A DNA stretch of 64,000 nt from Hypericum androsaemum (lineage: Eukaryota > Streptophyta > Magnoliopsida > Malpighiales > Hypericaceae): the NCBI GenBank assembly GCA_963995505.1, contig OZ023188.1, positions 5,394,001 through 5,458,000 on the forward strand, in the 5' to 3' direction. The stretch's first letter is position 1; every line of letters starts with the position of its first letter. This document shows positions 29,981 to 41,114 of the stretch, in pieces. The position numbers were made by a program, and so were the translations under genes. The notes under the pieces are model-generated. The model had not been told where the DNA came from. It worked only from the letters and a program-made list of their open reading frames with translations, and searched no databases.

Positions 29981-32034
29981 TTATAGAGCTGAGAAGTAAG
30001 CAAGAGCACCAACGAGAGGCGCATTGATGTAAGTAGCTGGCTCGGACTGCTGGTAGTTGTTCCTTTCGTCCGCGAATCGATCTCTGTCGTCAGGACCACC
30101 AACTACGGCTCCGACAAGCATGTTCGGGTTCGGCGATCCTGCGTCGAAGTACCTGAACCCGTCGCCACAGGCAATGTGGCTCGGATGGGCTCGGATCGAG
30201 GGCGAAGAGGAGCCTCTGTGGTGTACGTGCTGAGGGTACTTGGCTCCGAATCCGACCATGTATGACATCCCGGCCGGGTTGTCGCCTAGGATGTAGTCCA
30301 CTTGCTTCCTGGCCTGCGAAAACAGGGAATCCGCGGTTATGGTTGATGATCCGCACGCCACTGCTCCTCCGTTCTTGCTCAGGTACTTGGCGTACGTCAG
30401 GAGGAGGAACGAGGCCGATGTCACGTACTGCAGGTTGCTCTCGCTTGCCTTGTAGAGAAGCCCCCCTGGAAGAGAAGAGTATGTTTTTCGATGTCAGGTT
30501 CGGGTTCATCGTTTTGATAACCGCTTCTGTTAGGATTTGTCTCGAATTCGGATTGTTGCCTTTGCCTTGCATATGAATAAGGAGGCATCATAAGGTCAGA
30601 ACAGACGTGCTCACCAGGAGTATATTGGGCCTGGAAACCGGGAGCTTCAGGTATTAGAGAGCATATGTAGTTGTCTGAATGTACTTTATAAATCTCGAAC
30701 TCTTGAATCGATTTTTCGAAGAATCCCTGCCATTGAGTAGCCCAACGAGGAATAAGGATCAAATAGCGTCCTAGTTCAGATGCGGGAGCAGATAACAGGT
30801 AGCGGATATAAGTACCTTCGAGAGGAGGACTTTCGTTCCGGCTCGCTTGTCGTCCCAACTGAAGGAGAAGTCATCGTCACCAGCACCCAAAGTTTGGCCG
30901 TTGGTGTGAATGTAGTTCAAGTAGGTGTTGTTTCCCGAGGCCCTGTGGAGCCAAGATGCCCCCCAGAGAAGCTCGTCCTAAGAAAACACATGATCACTTT
31001 AATCGAAATACTTTGATTTATGTGGCGGATCAAGATGGCTTGTTGAGTTTCATGATTAAATTACTTGGTAACCCGAGTACGAGCAGTAGAACGGGCAAAC
31101 CGCTGAGCTGAGAGAGTCACTGTATGCGCCTCTGTGCCTGTCTGCGAAGTCGAACACCTGCAAGACGAAGCTGCCTCGATTAGGACTCGAAGAGGGAAGT
31201 AGCAGAAGGCGAACATGGTAGACATGGCGTGGATGATGCTTACTCTCATAGCAGTGTCAAGCAGCTTGGAGGAGTATGAAGGGTCAGAGTCTTGGAACAC
31301 AATGGAAGCAGCAGCCAGTGCAGCAGCTGTCTCTGCAGCTACATCAGAACCCGGATTTTGGACGGTTACTTTGTACACGGTGCGCGGAGTGTCCATGTCT
31401 TCCGGCCTCTCCCAGCATCTGTGATCCGAGTTCGGGTCTCCAACCTGCACATTCGAGTTCAAACATGAGACTACTTCCTGCAGTTCCCTGGAGTTCAATG
31501 TTCAAAGATTTGGCCTAATCTGGACAGAAGATTCTGACTTGAACATAGAGTGTGTCAGGAGTCGCGGTAGCTGCTTTAACAAGGTAATCAGTGCTCCACC
31601 GAATAGCCGCTTTCGCGTTGTCAATCTGATTCTGCATTGAGCTGCCGAATTCGATCACACTCCAAGCCAGCAATGTGGTCGTGAAGGCCATCGGCAGACC
31701 GAATTTCACATTGTCCCCTGCATCATAGTACCCTCCGACCAAGTTCACCTGAAATATTCACACAAGAACATTAATGCACTTTTCATTAACGTCTCTATTT
31801 TTCATCAATGCAGGTTTCCGGAACCCAATTTACATGATAAGAAGAGCCATCGGATAATCCAGAGTCTCCCCTCCAAGTTTGGCGCTGGTCGGACGGCAAC
31901 TTCCCTGACCGTTGACCCTCGTAAAAGAGGATGCACTTTTCGAGTGCATCCTTGTAATCTTTGGAGGTGAATGCAGAGGAATATAAGTTAAGCCAAGATA
32001 TAGTTAGGACAAATAAAACATGAGCAGCAGCCAT
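29981..32034 (-). CDS. Endo-1,4-beta-glucanase, GH9 family, copy D
   Basis: Secreted GH9 cellulase. Seven exons: 31834-32034, 31539-31748, 31244-31444, 31065-31157, 30816-30977, 30615-30726, 29981-30465. They join in phase to 487 residues. The start [14 protein letters not shown] gives a signal peptide ending near residue 21 and differs from the M-H-F/M-R-F starts of the other copies. Exon 2 is one codon shorter than in A and B. Y-Y-D-A-G-D-N, H-H-R-G-S-S and D-E-R-N-N-Y with S-E-P-A-T-Y are all present. It is the first gene of the array in the direction of transcription and the closest relative of pseudogene C in exon 2 (S-M-Q-N and I-R-W-S-T-D-Y). It looks functional. Confidence 0.9.
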
Positions 32035-32125
32035 ATTTCTCTTCTGTCCCTAGCTAGGCTACTGTCTTATGTTGTAATATACTCGTTATTCTATGAGTTA
32101 TGAGACAGTAGAAGAGTTTGTATGG

Positions 32126-32133
32126 TATTTATA
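32126..32133 (-). promoter_or_regulatory. TATA box of GH9 gene D
   Basis: TATAAATA on the minus strand, 92 bp upstream of the ATG, in the same CTCTATAAATACCAT context as the other copies. The UTR around it has diverged more than in A, B, C and E. Confidence 0.6.
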
Positions 32134-32413
32134 GAGACCGTTTCAAGGTGTTGGAAGCTGAAGAGTTTGTCCGTTGGACGTTACAGAAGAGAGAGATGAA
32201 ACTTGGTCACGGGATCAACTGCGTAAATTTGGACGGTTTTGCCGTTAGAGACAATGGACATTAATGTAAGCCTAATATCTTACCAATAAGCACATAGTTC
32301 AAACTGGTGAGAAAAAAATTGTTAAAAGTTATCCGTGTTAAAAAATTTGTTAGGAAAATTTTACCATTTATCAAATATATTACTCGATTCTAACACGTAT
32401 TCTCAATTTTTTT

Positions 32414-33609
32414 GAGAAAATTACTCTGTAGCCCCTGGAGTTTGCTTAAATTTACTCAAAAGTCTCCCCTGTTTGCAAAATACACGCCGACGTCTCTCAT
32501 ATTTGATTTTATTATACTTTCGGGTCCCTGGCCCACGTTAGCAGCTATTTTTTTCATTTTTGTCAATGAAATGACCAAAATACCCTTAAAACAAAAAATA
32601 AAAAAATTGCTGACATCATCTATTCTTCTTCCTCCTAGCCAGTGACATCATCATTTCTTCATTCCTCTTCAACGATTTAATAACTTAAAGAAGAACAGCT
32701 TCCAACTTTCAATTAAACCCAGATCTAACTAAATCCAAGATCAAGAACAACCCAGAACCAACGCTGTCGTCTTCAGTCCCAAAAACCCATCGTTGTGGAG
32801 CTGGGGGCGGGAGGAACGACCCCAAAGTGACAGGAGCTCGAACCTCCCCTGTAAGGAGACCACCTCCCCGGGGGATCCGGGATGCCAGAGGTTAACGTCG
32901 GCGACGGTGCCGATCCCTCTAACTGGCTTATTCTTCGAACCGGCAGGGTGGCCTCGTGGTCACCTCAAAGAGGAGTTGGGTTCCTTGGAATCCGTAGGAG
33001 ATGAGTCGTCGTGATCTTGGTGATTCTGATGTTGGTCGTCTGGCGATTGGGATCTTTCTTGCTCGTGTTAGTGGTGGTGGTGGTGGAGATGGTGGAATTG
33101 GTGCGGGTGGAGGTGGAAAGGAGGAGGAAGAGGACAGCCTTGCGCTGTCACTGGATCCATAACTTTACTACGGTACCGGGTTGAACGGGGACCGATCGAG
33201 GAGGATTGGAGGTGGTCGTGGAGCGGATGTCGGGGTTGTTGTCTTGGTGGCCTGGACGAGGTCAACATGGGGTGAGACTTTGGAGAAGATGTCGAGGCCG
33301 GAGGATCTGAGGCGGTTTGGATCTTGGATTCTGGATTTTGACGGTGAACCAATTTTTTTGTTTAATTGGTGCCGAATTTTAAAGATGAAGCTTGTGACGT
33401 CGGATTCGTTTGGAGAAGAAGAGATGACGTCATCAATTTTTTTAAAGGGTATTTTTGTCATGTTAATGACAAAAAAAAGAAAAAACTCATTTAGGAACCC
33501 GAAAGTATAATAAAATCAAACAAGAGGGACGTTGGCGTGTATTTTGCAAACAAGGAAGACTTTTGAATATATTTAAGCAAATCCGATGAGCTAGAGAGTA
33601 ATTTTTCCT
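32414..33609. mobile_element. Mutator-like element M3 (Pack-MULE candidate)
   Basis: 1196 bp, starting GAGAAAATTACTCTGTAG and ending AGAGAGTAATTTTTCCT. Long inverted arms pair over about 150 bp (TTGCAAAATACACGCC and CATATTTGATTTTATTATAC with their inverses near 33500-33550). Flanking 9-bp repeats are AATTTTTTT (32405-32413) and TATTTTTTT (33610-33618), 8 of 9 identical but low in complexity. The GC-rich cargo 32760-33330 has open frames on both strands, none of which I recognise. No transposase. Confidence 0.7.
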
Positions 33610-33768
33610 TATTTTTTTGACCAAAAATTCCTTAACCTTCGTTTCGTTGTTATCCATACTTTTAAGAATTTTAAGACGCACTTGTCTTTTGTTCATTTTC
33701 GGTCGGAGACATGGTTGAACACAAGTAAGGCCGTTGTCGCCAATTAGCCAAATATAAGTCAAGTGAAA

Positions 33769-34988
33769 CCAATGTTTTAAAAATTGGGATCGGATTGGTA
33801 GTTGGACCGGTCGGACTGCTACCCGAGATCAAATCTGGGTCGATTGTTGCCTAAAATCCAAACATCAGTCCGGCCGACCAAAATCTGGTCGGACCACTCG
33901 ATCAGGTACTTTCAGATGACCCGGTTCGCTCGGATCAGAAAAATTAGTATTTATTTTTCTATTTTATCGGATTTAATTTAGAAACAAAATCTCAACTTCT
34001 ACGCTCGGAGCCTGTACATCACTTTTGGATCACAACAAACTTATCTTTTTAACAATTCTCGATAATATGTCAACTAAGTCAAACGAATTGGACTAATATG
34101 TCGAACAAGAAAACTTGTATAATCATCTTCTTGTACTTCTAGACTTGCTTAATTCATGTTTGAAGACCTTGTTTAGATAAATTGTATAACAAAGTTACTA
34201 AATATTTGAACTTATTTAGTATTTTATCTTTTTTTAATGCTAAGTTAAATTTATTAAATCTTATTTAATAATATTAATATAAAATAGAAGTCCTGGTCTG
34301 ACCAATAACTTTACCGGCCGGACCGGGTGAACAAGAAATTTTAAAAATTTCAGGTCACCTTGCGGATCGATTTTAAAAATATTGAGTGAAAAGCAAGATA
34401 TGGTCATATGCAATGTTTTCAAAACCGACCCGGAAGGCGACCCAAATTTTTAAAATTTTTTGGTTCACCCGGTCCAAACAGTAGCCACTTATATTTGTAT
34501 ATTAATATTATTAAATAAAGTTTTATAATTTAATTTAGCATTAAAAAATGATAAAATACCAAATAACTTCAAATATTTACCAACTTTGTTATACAATTTA
34601 TCTAAACAAGGTCTTCAAACATCAATTTAACAAATCTAGAAGTGCAAGAAGATGATTAGACAACTTTTCTTGTTTTACATATTACTCGAATTTGTTTGAC
34701 TTAGTTGACATATTATCGAGAATTGTTAGAAAAATAAGTTTGTTGTTATCCAAAAGTGATGTACATGCTCCCAACGTGAAAGTAGAGGTTTTGTTTCTAA
34801 ATTAAATTCAATAAAATAGAAAATAAACACTCTTATTCGAGTGAACCGGGTCACCCGGAGGTACCTGACTGGGTGGTCCGACCAAATTTTAACCAGTCAA
34901 ACCACTTCCTAGGTTTTATTCAAAAATTGACCCAAGTTTAGTCCCGGTAATAGTCCGACCGGTCAGACCGTAATTTTGAAAATATTGG
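33769..34988. repeat. 1.2-kb inverted repeat (two ~600-bp copies head to head)
   Basis: Positions 33769-34385 recur in inverse orientation at about 34410-34988. Outer ends are CCAATGTTTTAAAAATTG and the inverse AATTTTGAAAATATTGG. Shared inner blocks include TTGTATAACAAAGTTA, CTTGTTTAGATAAATTGTAT, CACTTTTGGAT and ACATATTATCGAGAATTGTT. Each half also ends in ACCGG/GGTCC-rich sequence like its own start, so this could be two copies of one MITE inserted in opposite directions or a single foldback element. A transcript would form a long hairpin. Confidence 0.7.
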
Positions 34989-35947
34989 TCATACGTGGAA
35001 AATAAATACACTCGAGAAAGAAGCCAAAATTCACTTCTTCGATGTACTAAATTATTTTATCATTAAAAAATGTACACAGTTTTTTTATTTTTTAATGCAA
35101 GTACAGTTCCACAAGAAAGGCAATAAAAAGGGTCACTGTTAAATTGCCAAGTCTACGTAAAATGCGTGATTTGGGCTTAGATTACGGTGGGTTGGTCATA
35201 TGTGAAACATTGGATGCCGTAATCAAAGGCTAAGAACGAGTAAATGGAGGAAAAAAAATATTACTATGATCACATCACATATATAATTTAATATATCTAG
35301 CAAATTACCTATTAGGATTGCATTATTCCTAACTTTTTGATAGGTTCTATAAAGTTTAATTTCTCTCTTAAATTTGATATATTGTGACTTCATATGAAAG
35401 CGTGACGGTTGATATATTACTCGTAGGTTGAAAATGTAGACAAACAAATTGATTGGTTTGTCCGTATTGGTCAAGTCACGGATAGTATAGAGCTACAATT
35501 CACATGCGATTTGATAAAAGGATGAAATTTTGGAGGCTACCACCAGACACGGCGCTTACCAGACCAACTTGCGTGAACAGTTTAATTGGTTGAACTATAT
35601 GCCTTCGGTCAGTTGATGTGGTGCCATGTCCTGTGACCACAATGACCAGCCTTCATTCAAGCATTTCACATGCCTCCATCGCCCCTTTTTCTTCTCTACA
35701 TTACAAAGGATTGTTGAAAACTTGGCACGTGATGATTCTCCTCCACGGGAGAGATGAGTGCAAGCGGTCCATTATCTTAAATCAACTCGAATCTGAATTA
35801 GTAGATACAGTAATGCCCGTACTAGGTGATCTAAACAAAAAATATGCTCATGATGGCCTTGTTACTGGGATCGAACCTCAGTCCCAGCCTGCTTACTTAT
35901 TTAAACAAATTGGACACGACTAATCCAATTTTTTATATTAAAAAAAA
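34989..35947. other. AT-rich intergenic DNA
   Basis: No gene recognised. A 101-codon plus-strand frame (35618-35923) has no familiar motif. Confidence 0.5.
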
Positions 35948-36047
35948 TGGACCAAAAGGTATTTAGTCTAGCGGTACAAGGAGTGTACTATTTCTAGGAG
36001 GTCCAGGGTTCAAACCCTCGCGTGGTGTAAAAATTTACCTTTCAAAA

Positions 36048-36056
<9 letters not shown>
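35948..36056 (+). mobile_element. tRNA-derived SINE, copy 1
   Basis: Internal pol III promoter: box A TAGTCTAGCGG (35964-35974) and box B GGTTCAAACC (around 36007-36016), at tRNA-like spacing. The 3' tail AAATTTACCTTTCAAAAAA is shared with the copy at 40561. A (TA)n microsatellite follows the A-rich tail. Confidence 0.65.

Positions 36057-36093
<37 letters not shown>
36056..36093. repeat. (TA)n microsatellite
   Basis: About 18 uninterrupted TA units directly after the SINE A tail, probably grown from it. Confidence 0.85.
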
Positions 36094-36096
<3 letters not shown>

Positions 36097-36264
36097 GGTA
36101 GAAGGAAAAACAGAAATGGAAAATGGTTGCAGACCGTTCGTTTATAGTTGTGCAACTTTTAAACGGAACAGGATGTAGGCAATAGGAGAGACTAGTTCAA
36201 ATACATAGCGTCTATGCGTTCAACATGACTCGAATATAGATTAGTGTACTTAGTGAGTTCGTTA

Positions 36265-36565
36265 ACCTAAAAACAGAATCTCGGATTATACTTTAGACAT
36301 AAATAGAATGTCACGTTATAAATTTAAACCCAATTGAAAAGGGCAGTACGTGTATTTAAATGAATTTTTTTTTTATAATATATATAACTGCACAAGGGAA
36401 AAAACTCCGTCGATAACATCACGAGTACAAAATTTTTTCCGACGTTATGATACATACGGTAATGCCTAGCCCAAAAACAGAATCTTGAACCATTCTTTAG
36501 ATATAAATAGAATGTCACGTTATAACTTTAAACCCAATTGAAAAGGGCAGTACGTGTATGTACAT
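36265..36565. repeat. ~100-bp direct duplication
   Basis: 36265-36365 and 36468-36565 share AAATAGAATGTCACGTTATA, TTTAAACCCAATTGAAAAGG and GCAGTACGTGTAT, with about 203 bp between equivalent points. It lies just downstream of the D27-like gene's stop codon. Confidence 0.75.
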
Positions 36566-36746
36566 GGAAATTGTATATAACACCAACTGTTGAATCACAA
36601 GTCAACATCTTATCCGAAGTCCGCAACACAATCCCGTGATGTTTCGCCTGAACTCAATTGTCGTCGCTAATTCTGAAGTGTAATAAAGTAATTTGGAGAA
36701 TTTTGATGCTGTTGCGAATTAAATATGGTGATCATCCAAGACATGT

Positions 36747-38575
36747 TCAAACTTGTAGCTTGGGGCACACATTGGAGTTCGGTCTCGCGATCGAACCTGC
36801 AAAATATGACAGTGGTTAGGATCAGGGAGATGTTGTTTACCGCGTAACAGAACTGTTACGAGAACTTACAGATTTCTGCAAAACATGGTTGCTTGGATAC
36901 CGGATCTTCTTCGAACGGAGGCGGAGCTTGACCGTACACCATGTCGCAGCTCATATCTTCGAAATCTGACAATCATCAAGTTCGTGCTCGGGTTAAGATT
37001 ATTATGTCAGTATCTAGTTCGTGCTCGGGGGAAGATTTACAGTTGTTTCAGCTGCAGAAGTGCAGAGTGCTGCAGGGAGTGAAGTACTTACTCGGGATCA
37101 TCGTCAATGGAAGCCCGAATTCGTTGGTGAAGAAATCTTGAGTCGGAATCTTGCACATGTTCACACACATTCCTACACATCCACTATTCTCAAGGTACCT
37201 TGAGAACAAGTATACATGGTCAATACTCAGTATTAGTCAGGCTTGTCCTCGTCAAACTCTAAAGCTTGCAGCTCGAACTTGGACCAGCGGCCTAGTAGGC
37301 GTCCAGATAGCAGGTGGTTTCGACTAAAACTTTAAAACAAGCTCTTCGAAAATGTTCAAAACACGGCAACAAGGGGCGAGTAAGTTTACCTGCACTTCTT
37401 TATCCGGACTCCACTGTTTTGCTTCACACCATTAATCTCTACCTCAATGACCTGATAATACCCACAACGAAATTGATGAAATGAAAAGAACCAGTAAATG
37501 TGCTTGATAACAGTGAAAATCACTCGCTGGTGTACCTCAGAAGGCCCAACCAACCATTGGAAGAAAGGCACCGTCAGCGCGGCGTTGAATTCGCAAGCCC
37601 ATCTCGTCGCAGGAAACAATTTCCTGAACTGCATTAACAAGCCTGATCAGCTTCTAGAATCCATAAAGCCATAACTAGAAAAGCTTTTTTCTTTTATCAT
37701 TCTTTGTTCATCTTTTCCTGCTACATGTAGCTAAGTTGTTGCAGGACATTAGATTACATATTGGCGGTCGATCGGTGTGTTAGAGGCATCATTAAGTTGC
37801 ATAGCCATTAAAATTTGAGAGAATGCAGAGACTCAAGAGTAATGGGGATAACAAATCTCTCTGCTCTATTCTGTTCAGCAATCAGTAAAAGGGAAACTAA
37901 TGAAGTATGGGACATATTAACTTGCTTCAAGCTAATACGAATATCCGAAAAAACCATTCCAGTTAGCAGAAGAAACATCTTAGCTACGCAGATAGAACCC
38001 GCTCTGACACTATGTTAAAAATCTATCCCTAATTCAAAATTTTAGAGCAATGTGGAACACCAACAATTAGTCTCACTATAGCCAAGTACATCTAACTATC
38101 ATAAAACTAAAAATTGAAAGCAAGAGCAGAATCAAATAGAGAAGTAGGGTCCGAATTCCAATTACTCCACCTGGTCAGGTGCACCAAGAGGGAGCATAGA
38201 CAAGAGCACCTCCCTAACAACTTCTTGCTGCTGAATCCTATTCCTCCCTTGCATCACCCTCTTCGAAACTTCCACGAAGCTTTCGTAATCATAATCCAGC
38301 CACCCTTTCTCCTCCTCCTCCTCCTCCTCTCCACCACCCTTCTTCACAGGAGCAGCAAACTTCTCCATCTTCTTCGCGAACAGCCTCATGAACACCTTCT
38401 CGAAGACCCCGTCGACGTACTTGGTCTTCTGCCCCATTGGAGCAGGCACCCCACTTGGCTCATCCAGCCTGCACCTAACCAAACTCATTCTTCTGCTCTT
38501 GCACTTGCTTAGCCAAGGATTCTGAGTATTTGCTGGCCTCCATTGGACTACTTGGAGGCTTGTAAGTGCCACCAT
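36747..38575 (-). CDS. D27L1: Beta-carotene isomerase D27-like protein (plastid)
   Basis: DWARF27-family iron-dependent carotenoid isomerase (DUF4033). D27 makes 9-cis-beta-carotene for strigolactone synthesis, and D27-like paralogues act on related cis/trans carotenoids. Six exons: 38171-38575, 37536-37628, 37390-37451, 37092-37198, 36870-36965, 36747-36796. They join in phase with GT-AG borders to 270 residues, the family's usual length. Residues 1 to about 40 are Ser/Arg-rich without acidic clusters, as in a plastid transit peptide. Conserved blocks are T-K-Y-x-D (exon 1), [11 protein letters not shown] (exon 2), [15 protein letters not shown] (exons 3-4), P-N-F-E-D-M-S-C (exons 4-5) and a Cys-containing C terminus. 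The L-V-G-P-S-E and N-E-F-G-L-P wording fits D27-LIKE1 better than canonical D27; that subfamily call is from memory. An acidic Glu run follows residue 75. Confidence 0.88.
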
Positions 38576-40560
38576 GAAGTTGGTTTATCTCCAATCCCAA
38601 GTTTCTAGCACAATTCTTGCATGGAATTGAAAGGCTTCAAGCCTCTTGGTTGTTATTGTTGGCTTTTGGTTTGCCTTCGAAATTTTTTGAGGCTTATATT
38701 TGTTTCCCTCTCATTTTGGAGGAGATTTGCAATGCAACGTGTAATGTTTTGAGCCAGATTGGTTTGGCGAAATGACGGAAAAGTGCAGCTAAGTGGAAGT
38801 CTAATATAGTGTCTGCTGGGGGTATTATTGGGATAACGCTGCTTATGGAGAATTCTGCATCATGAGGCTGAAATTAGAGCCACGAGTTTTTGGCTGGGAG
38901 ACTTCACCATGTTAATGGGCTATTGTTATAGAAGGAAGGCTTCATCGTATGGGCTTTCTACCAAATAATATATTTGGGCTATCCTTATGGCCCATTATGA
39001 ATAATCTGAGTGGGAGTCCAACGAGTCATACGCGGACCAATGTAAATTCGAATCGGTACAAATTTTTCATGGGTAGATTAAAAAAATGAGTTTTATGTTT
39101 CAATATAAAAGAATTTATGATTAACCAGCGTTGAACATATAATTGGGACATTTCTTTTTAAAAAAAATTGGGGCATTAAATCGGAATTGTATAATTAGCC
39201 AGCGTAGAAATTGGATGTTGTTTAATTATTTACCCTAAAAAGATTATTACAAAAAATAAGAGCCATATATTTGTTGGTGCTTTCTGATTTAGGAAAATCG
39301 CCAGGTGACGTTAATTCACAAAATAACTGAGAAGTTAAATATTCTATATAAAAATGGGAGTCGAAAAATATTGGATCGACCACCGACTTCATTTATGTTG
39401 AGTTTCTTGAGAATGACTTGTTATTGGAAGGGGGAAGACAGAGTGGGCTACATGCGGATAATCAATAGCCATATTTAAGAACTACCCTTTCGTTTTGTAC
39501 AAAATGGGACACAAACTTGGAACCAAATTTTTTTATCAAAATGTCCCGATGATTATAAAATTAATTCATTCTGATAAAAAATTTTGGACTAAAATTTAAT
39601 ATTTCGTATGTTTGTTGTCATATTAGGAACATATATAAACAAAAAAAAAATAGAAACTATACATTTAATTTAGAAATCATGTCTAAGCCCTATACAGAAT
39701 ATCTTTTCGAATCAATGACAAATCCACTGGCGAAACTCGAATTCAATTTCACATACAAGAATCGAACTGTTTGCTGTCAAAAAAATCTAACAACGCAGCT
39801 AATTAAAGCAAACAATATTGTTGTTGCCGTGTCACCGACAAGAGCCAACCAAGAGTTGACTTGGTTCGAATTGTATAATTTTGATTATTTTCTTTTATTG
39901 GAAATAGTATATTTACAATTTGCATACTATATAATAAGAAAAGAATTAATGGTTCCATATCCTAGACCGAGTCCTGTTTAAAACTGCTAGCGGATCGTTT
40001 TCGAATTTTGTTATTAAGAATTATTTATTTGGACAAATTTTTTTTTGGAAAAAAAAGGTATCTGTTTTTTTAGAATTAAAAAAAGGTATTTGTTTGGAGA
40101 ATTTAGTTTATTTGATAAGCATTTTGATTTTTTTTAAACAATTAGAAACAATTCCGGAGAGACCATTGGCCTTCCGGGCTTCCCCCTGGTCACATCCTGA
40201 CAACTCGTTTTCTCTGAACGACTATTGTGGCTTCATTTATTTCTCGCTCTCTCTTTCGTTAGCTATTTTTTGTGACTCTTTTTGCGTTTATTGTTTAGGG
40301 ATAAAATATACTAGTGGTGAGAGTTTCGTATTCACTTAAAATTTTAAGTACAAACATTCTAAATATAAAAAATTATTATAAAAATTATCACCTAAATAAG
40401 AATTGATAATTTTCAACTCTGAAACAAAAATTCATGAAAAAATACGACTACCTCGTTGCTCTAAAACAAAAGAGAGACTCTCAATGATAATTTTTTAACA
40501 ATCATAAAGTTTAAACCCATGTTTTTTTAACTGTCATCGATTTATGGCTTAGGTTTACAA
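38576..40560. other. Upstream flank of the D27-like gene and intergenic DNA
   Basis: 38576-38800 is the probable promoter and 5' UTR region of the minus-strand gene. No unique element is clear. The remainder is AT-rich. A 100-codon plus-strand frame (39679-39981) is unrecognised and I do not call it a gene. Confidence 0.45.
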
Positions 40561-40680
40561 GGACCAGTAAGTCATTTGGCCTAGTGGCACAAGGCATGGT
40601 ACAATTTGGCAGAAGTACAAGGTTCAAACCTTGACAAAGTGTAATTTTTTGTGTAAATAATTTACCTTTTAAAAAAAGAC
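40561..40680 (+). mobile_element. tRNA-derived SINE, copy 2
   Basis: Box A TGGCCTAGTGG (40577-40587), box B GGTTCAAACC (40621-40630) and the tail AATTTACCTTTTAAAAAAA as in copy 1. GACCAGTAAGTC (about 40562) and GACCATTAAGTC (about 40678) may be the target duplication, 11 of 12 identical. If so, the element proper starts near 40574. Confidence 0.65.
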
Positions 40681-40774
40681 CATTAAGTCCCTTTTTTTAC
40701 GAGATCTTAAGTTCAATCCTTCCTAATGTCAAAAATATCATTAAAAAATATCAATAAAAAAATTGATAGCTATA

Positions 40775-41089
40775 TGTTGGAGTTAGCGAGAAAGGCCAGT
40801 ACAAGTTGGCGCCAGCGAACCCCCTTGGTAGAAGGTTGGTGTTGGCAGACTCCAGCTGGTAGGCGGACACCAATTCCTACGCGGACAATTTTTCATGTTT
40901 TGTTCGGACTCTTGTTTTGGACCCCTAGGTCGACATAGATAGGTTCCTTGGTGTGCAAAGGTTTGTCTATTATATAAAGACATGTTATCCTAGTTCATGT
41001 ATGGCTTTCTGACTCGGATACTCATCAATAAAAGTTATCATTTCTGCCCATGGACATAGGCAATAGTCATTATCCTCGATTTCCTAACA
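40775..41089 (+). repeat. 5' LTR of deleted copia element
   Basis: 315 bp, TG...CA. It contains TATATAAAGACATG near 40970 (TATA box candidate) and AATAAAAG near 41030 (polyadenylation signal candidate). Confidence 0.8.
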
Positions 41090-41114
41090 ATTGGTATCAG
41101 AGCTTGGTTGGTGG

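Noticed and set aside
35618..35923. 101-codon plus-strand frame
   Set aside because: No recognisable domain, and the composition is like the surrounding intergenic DNA.
36007..36016. True tRNA gene
   Set aside because: Boxes A and B are present, but there is no cloverleaf acceptor stem, and the 3' tail is shared with another copy, as in a SINE.
39679..39981. 100-codon plus-strand frame
   Set aside because: No family motif, AT-rich codon use, and no paralogue or splice evidence. It may be chance.
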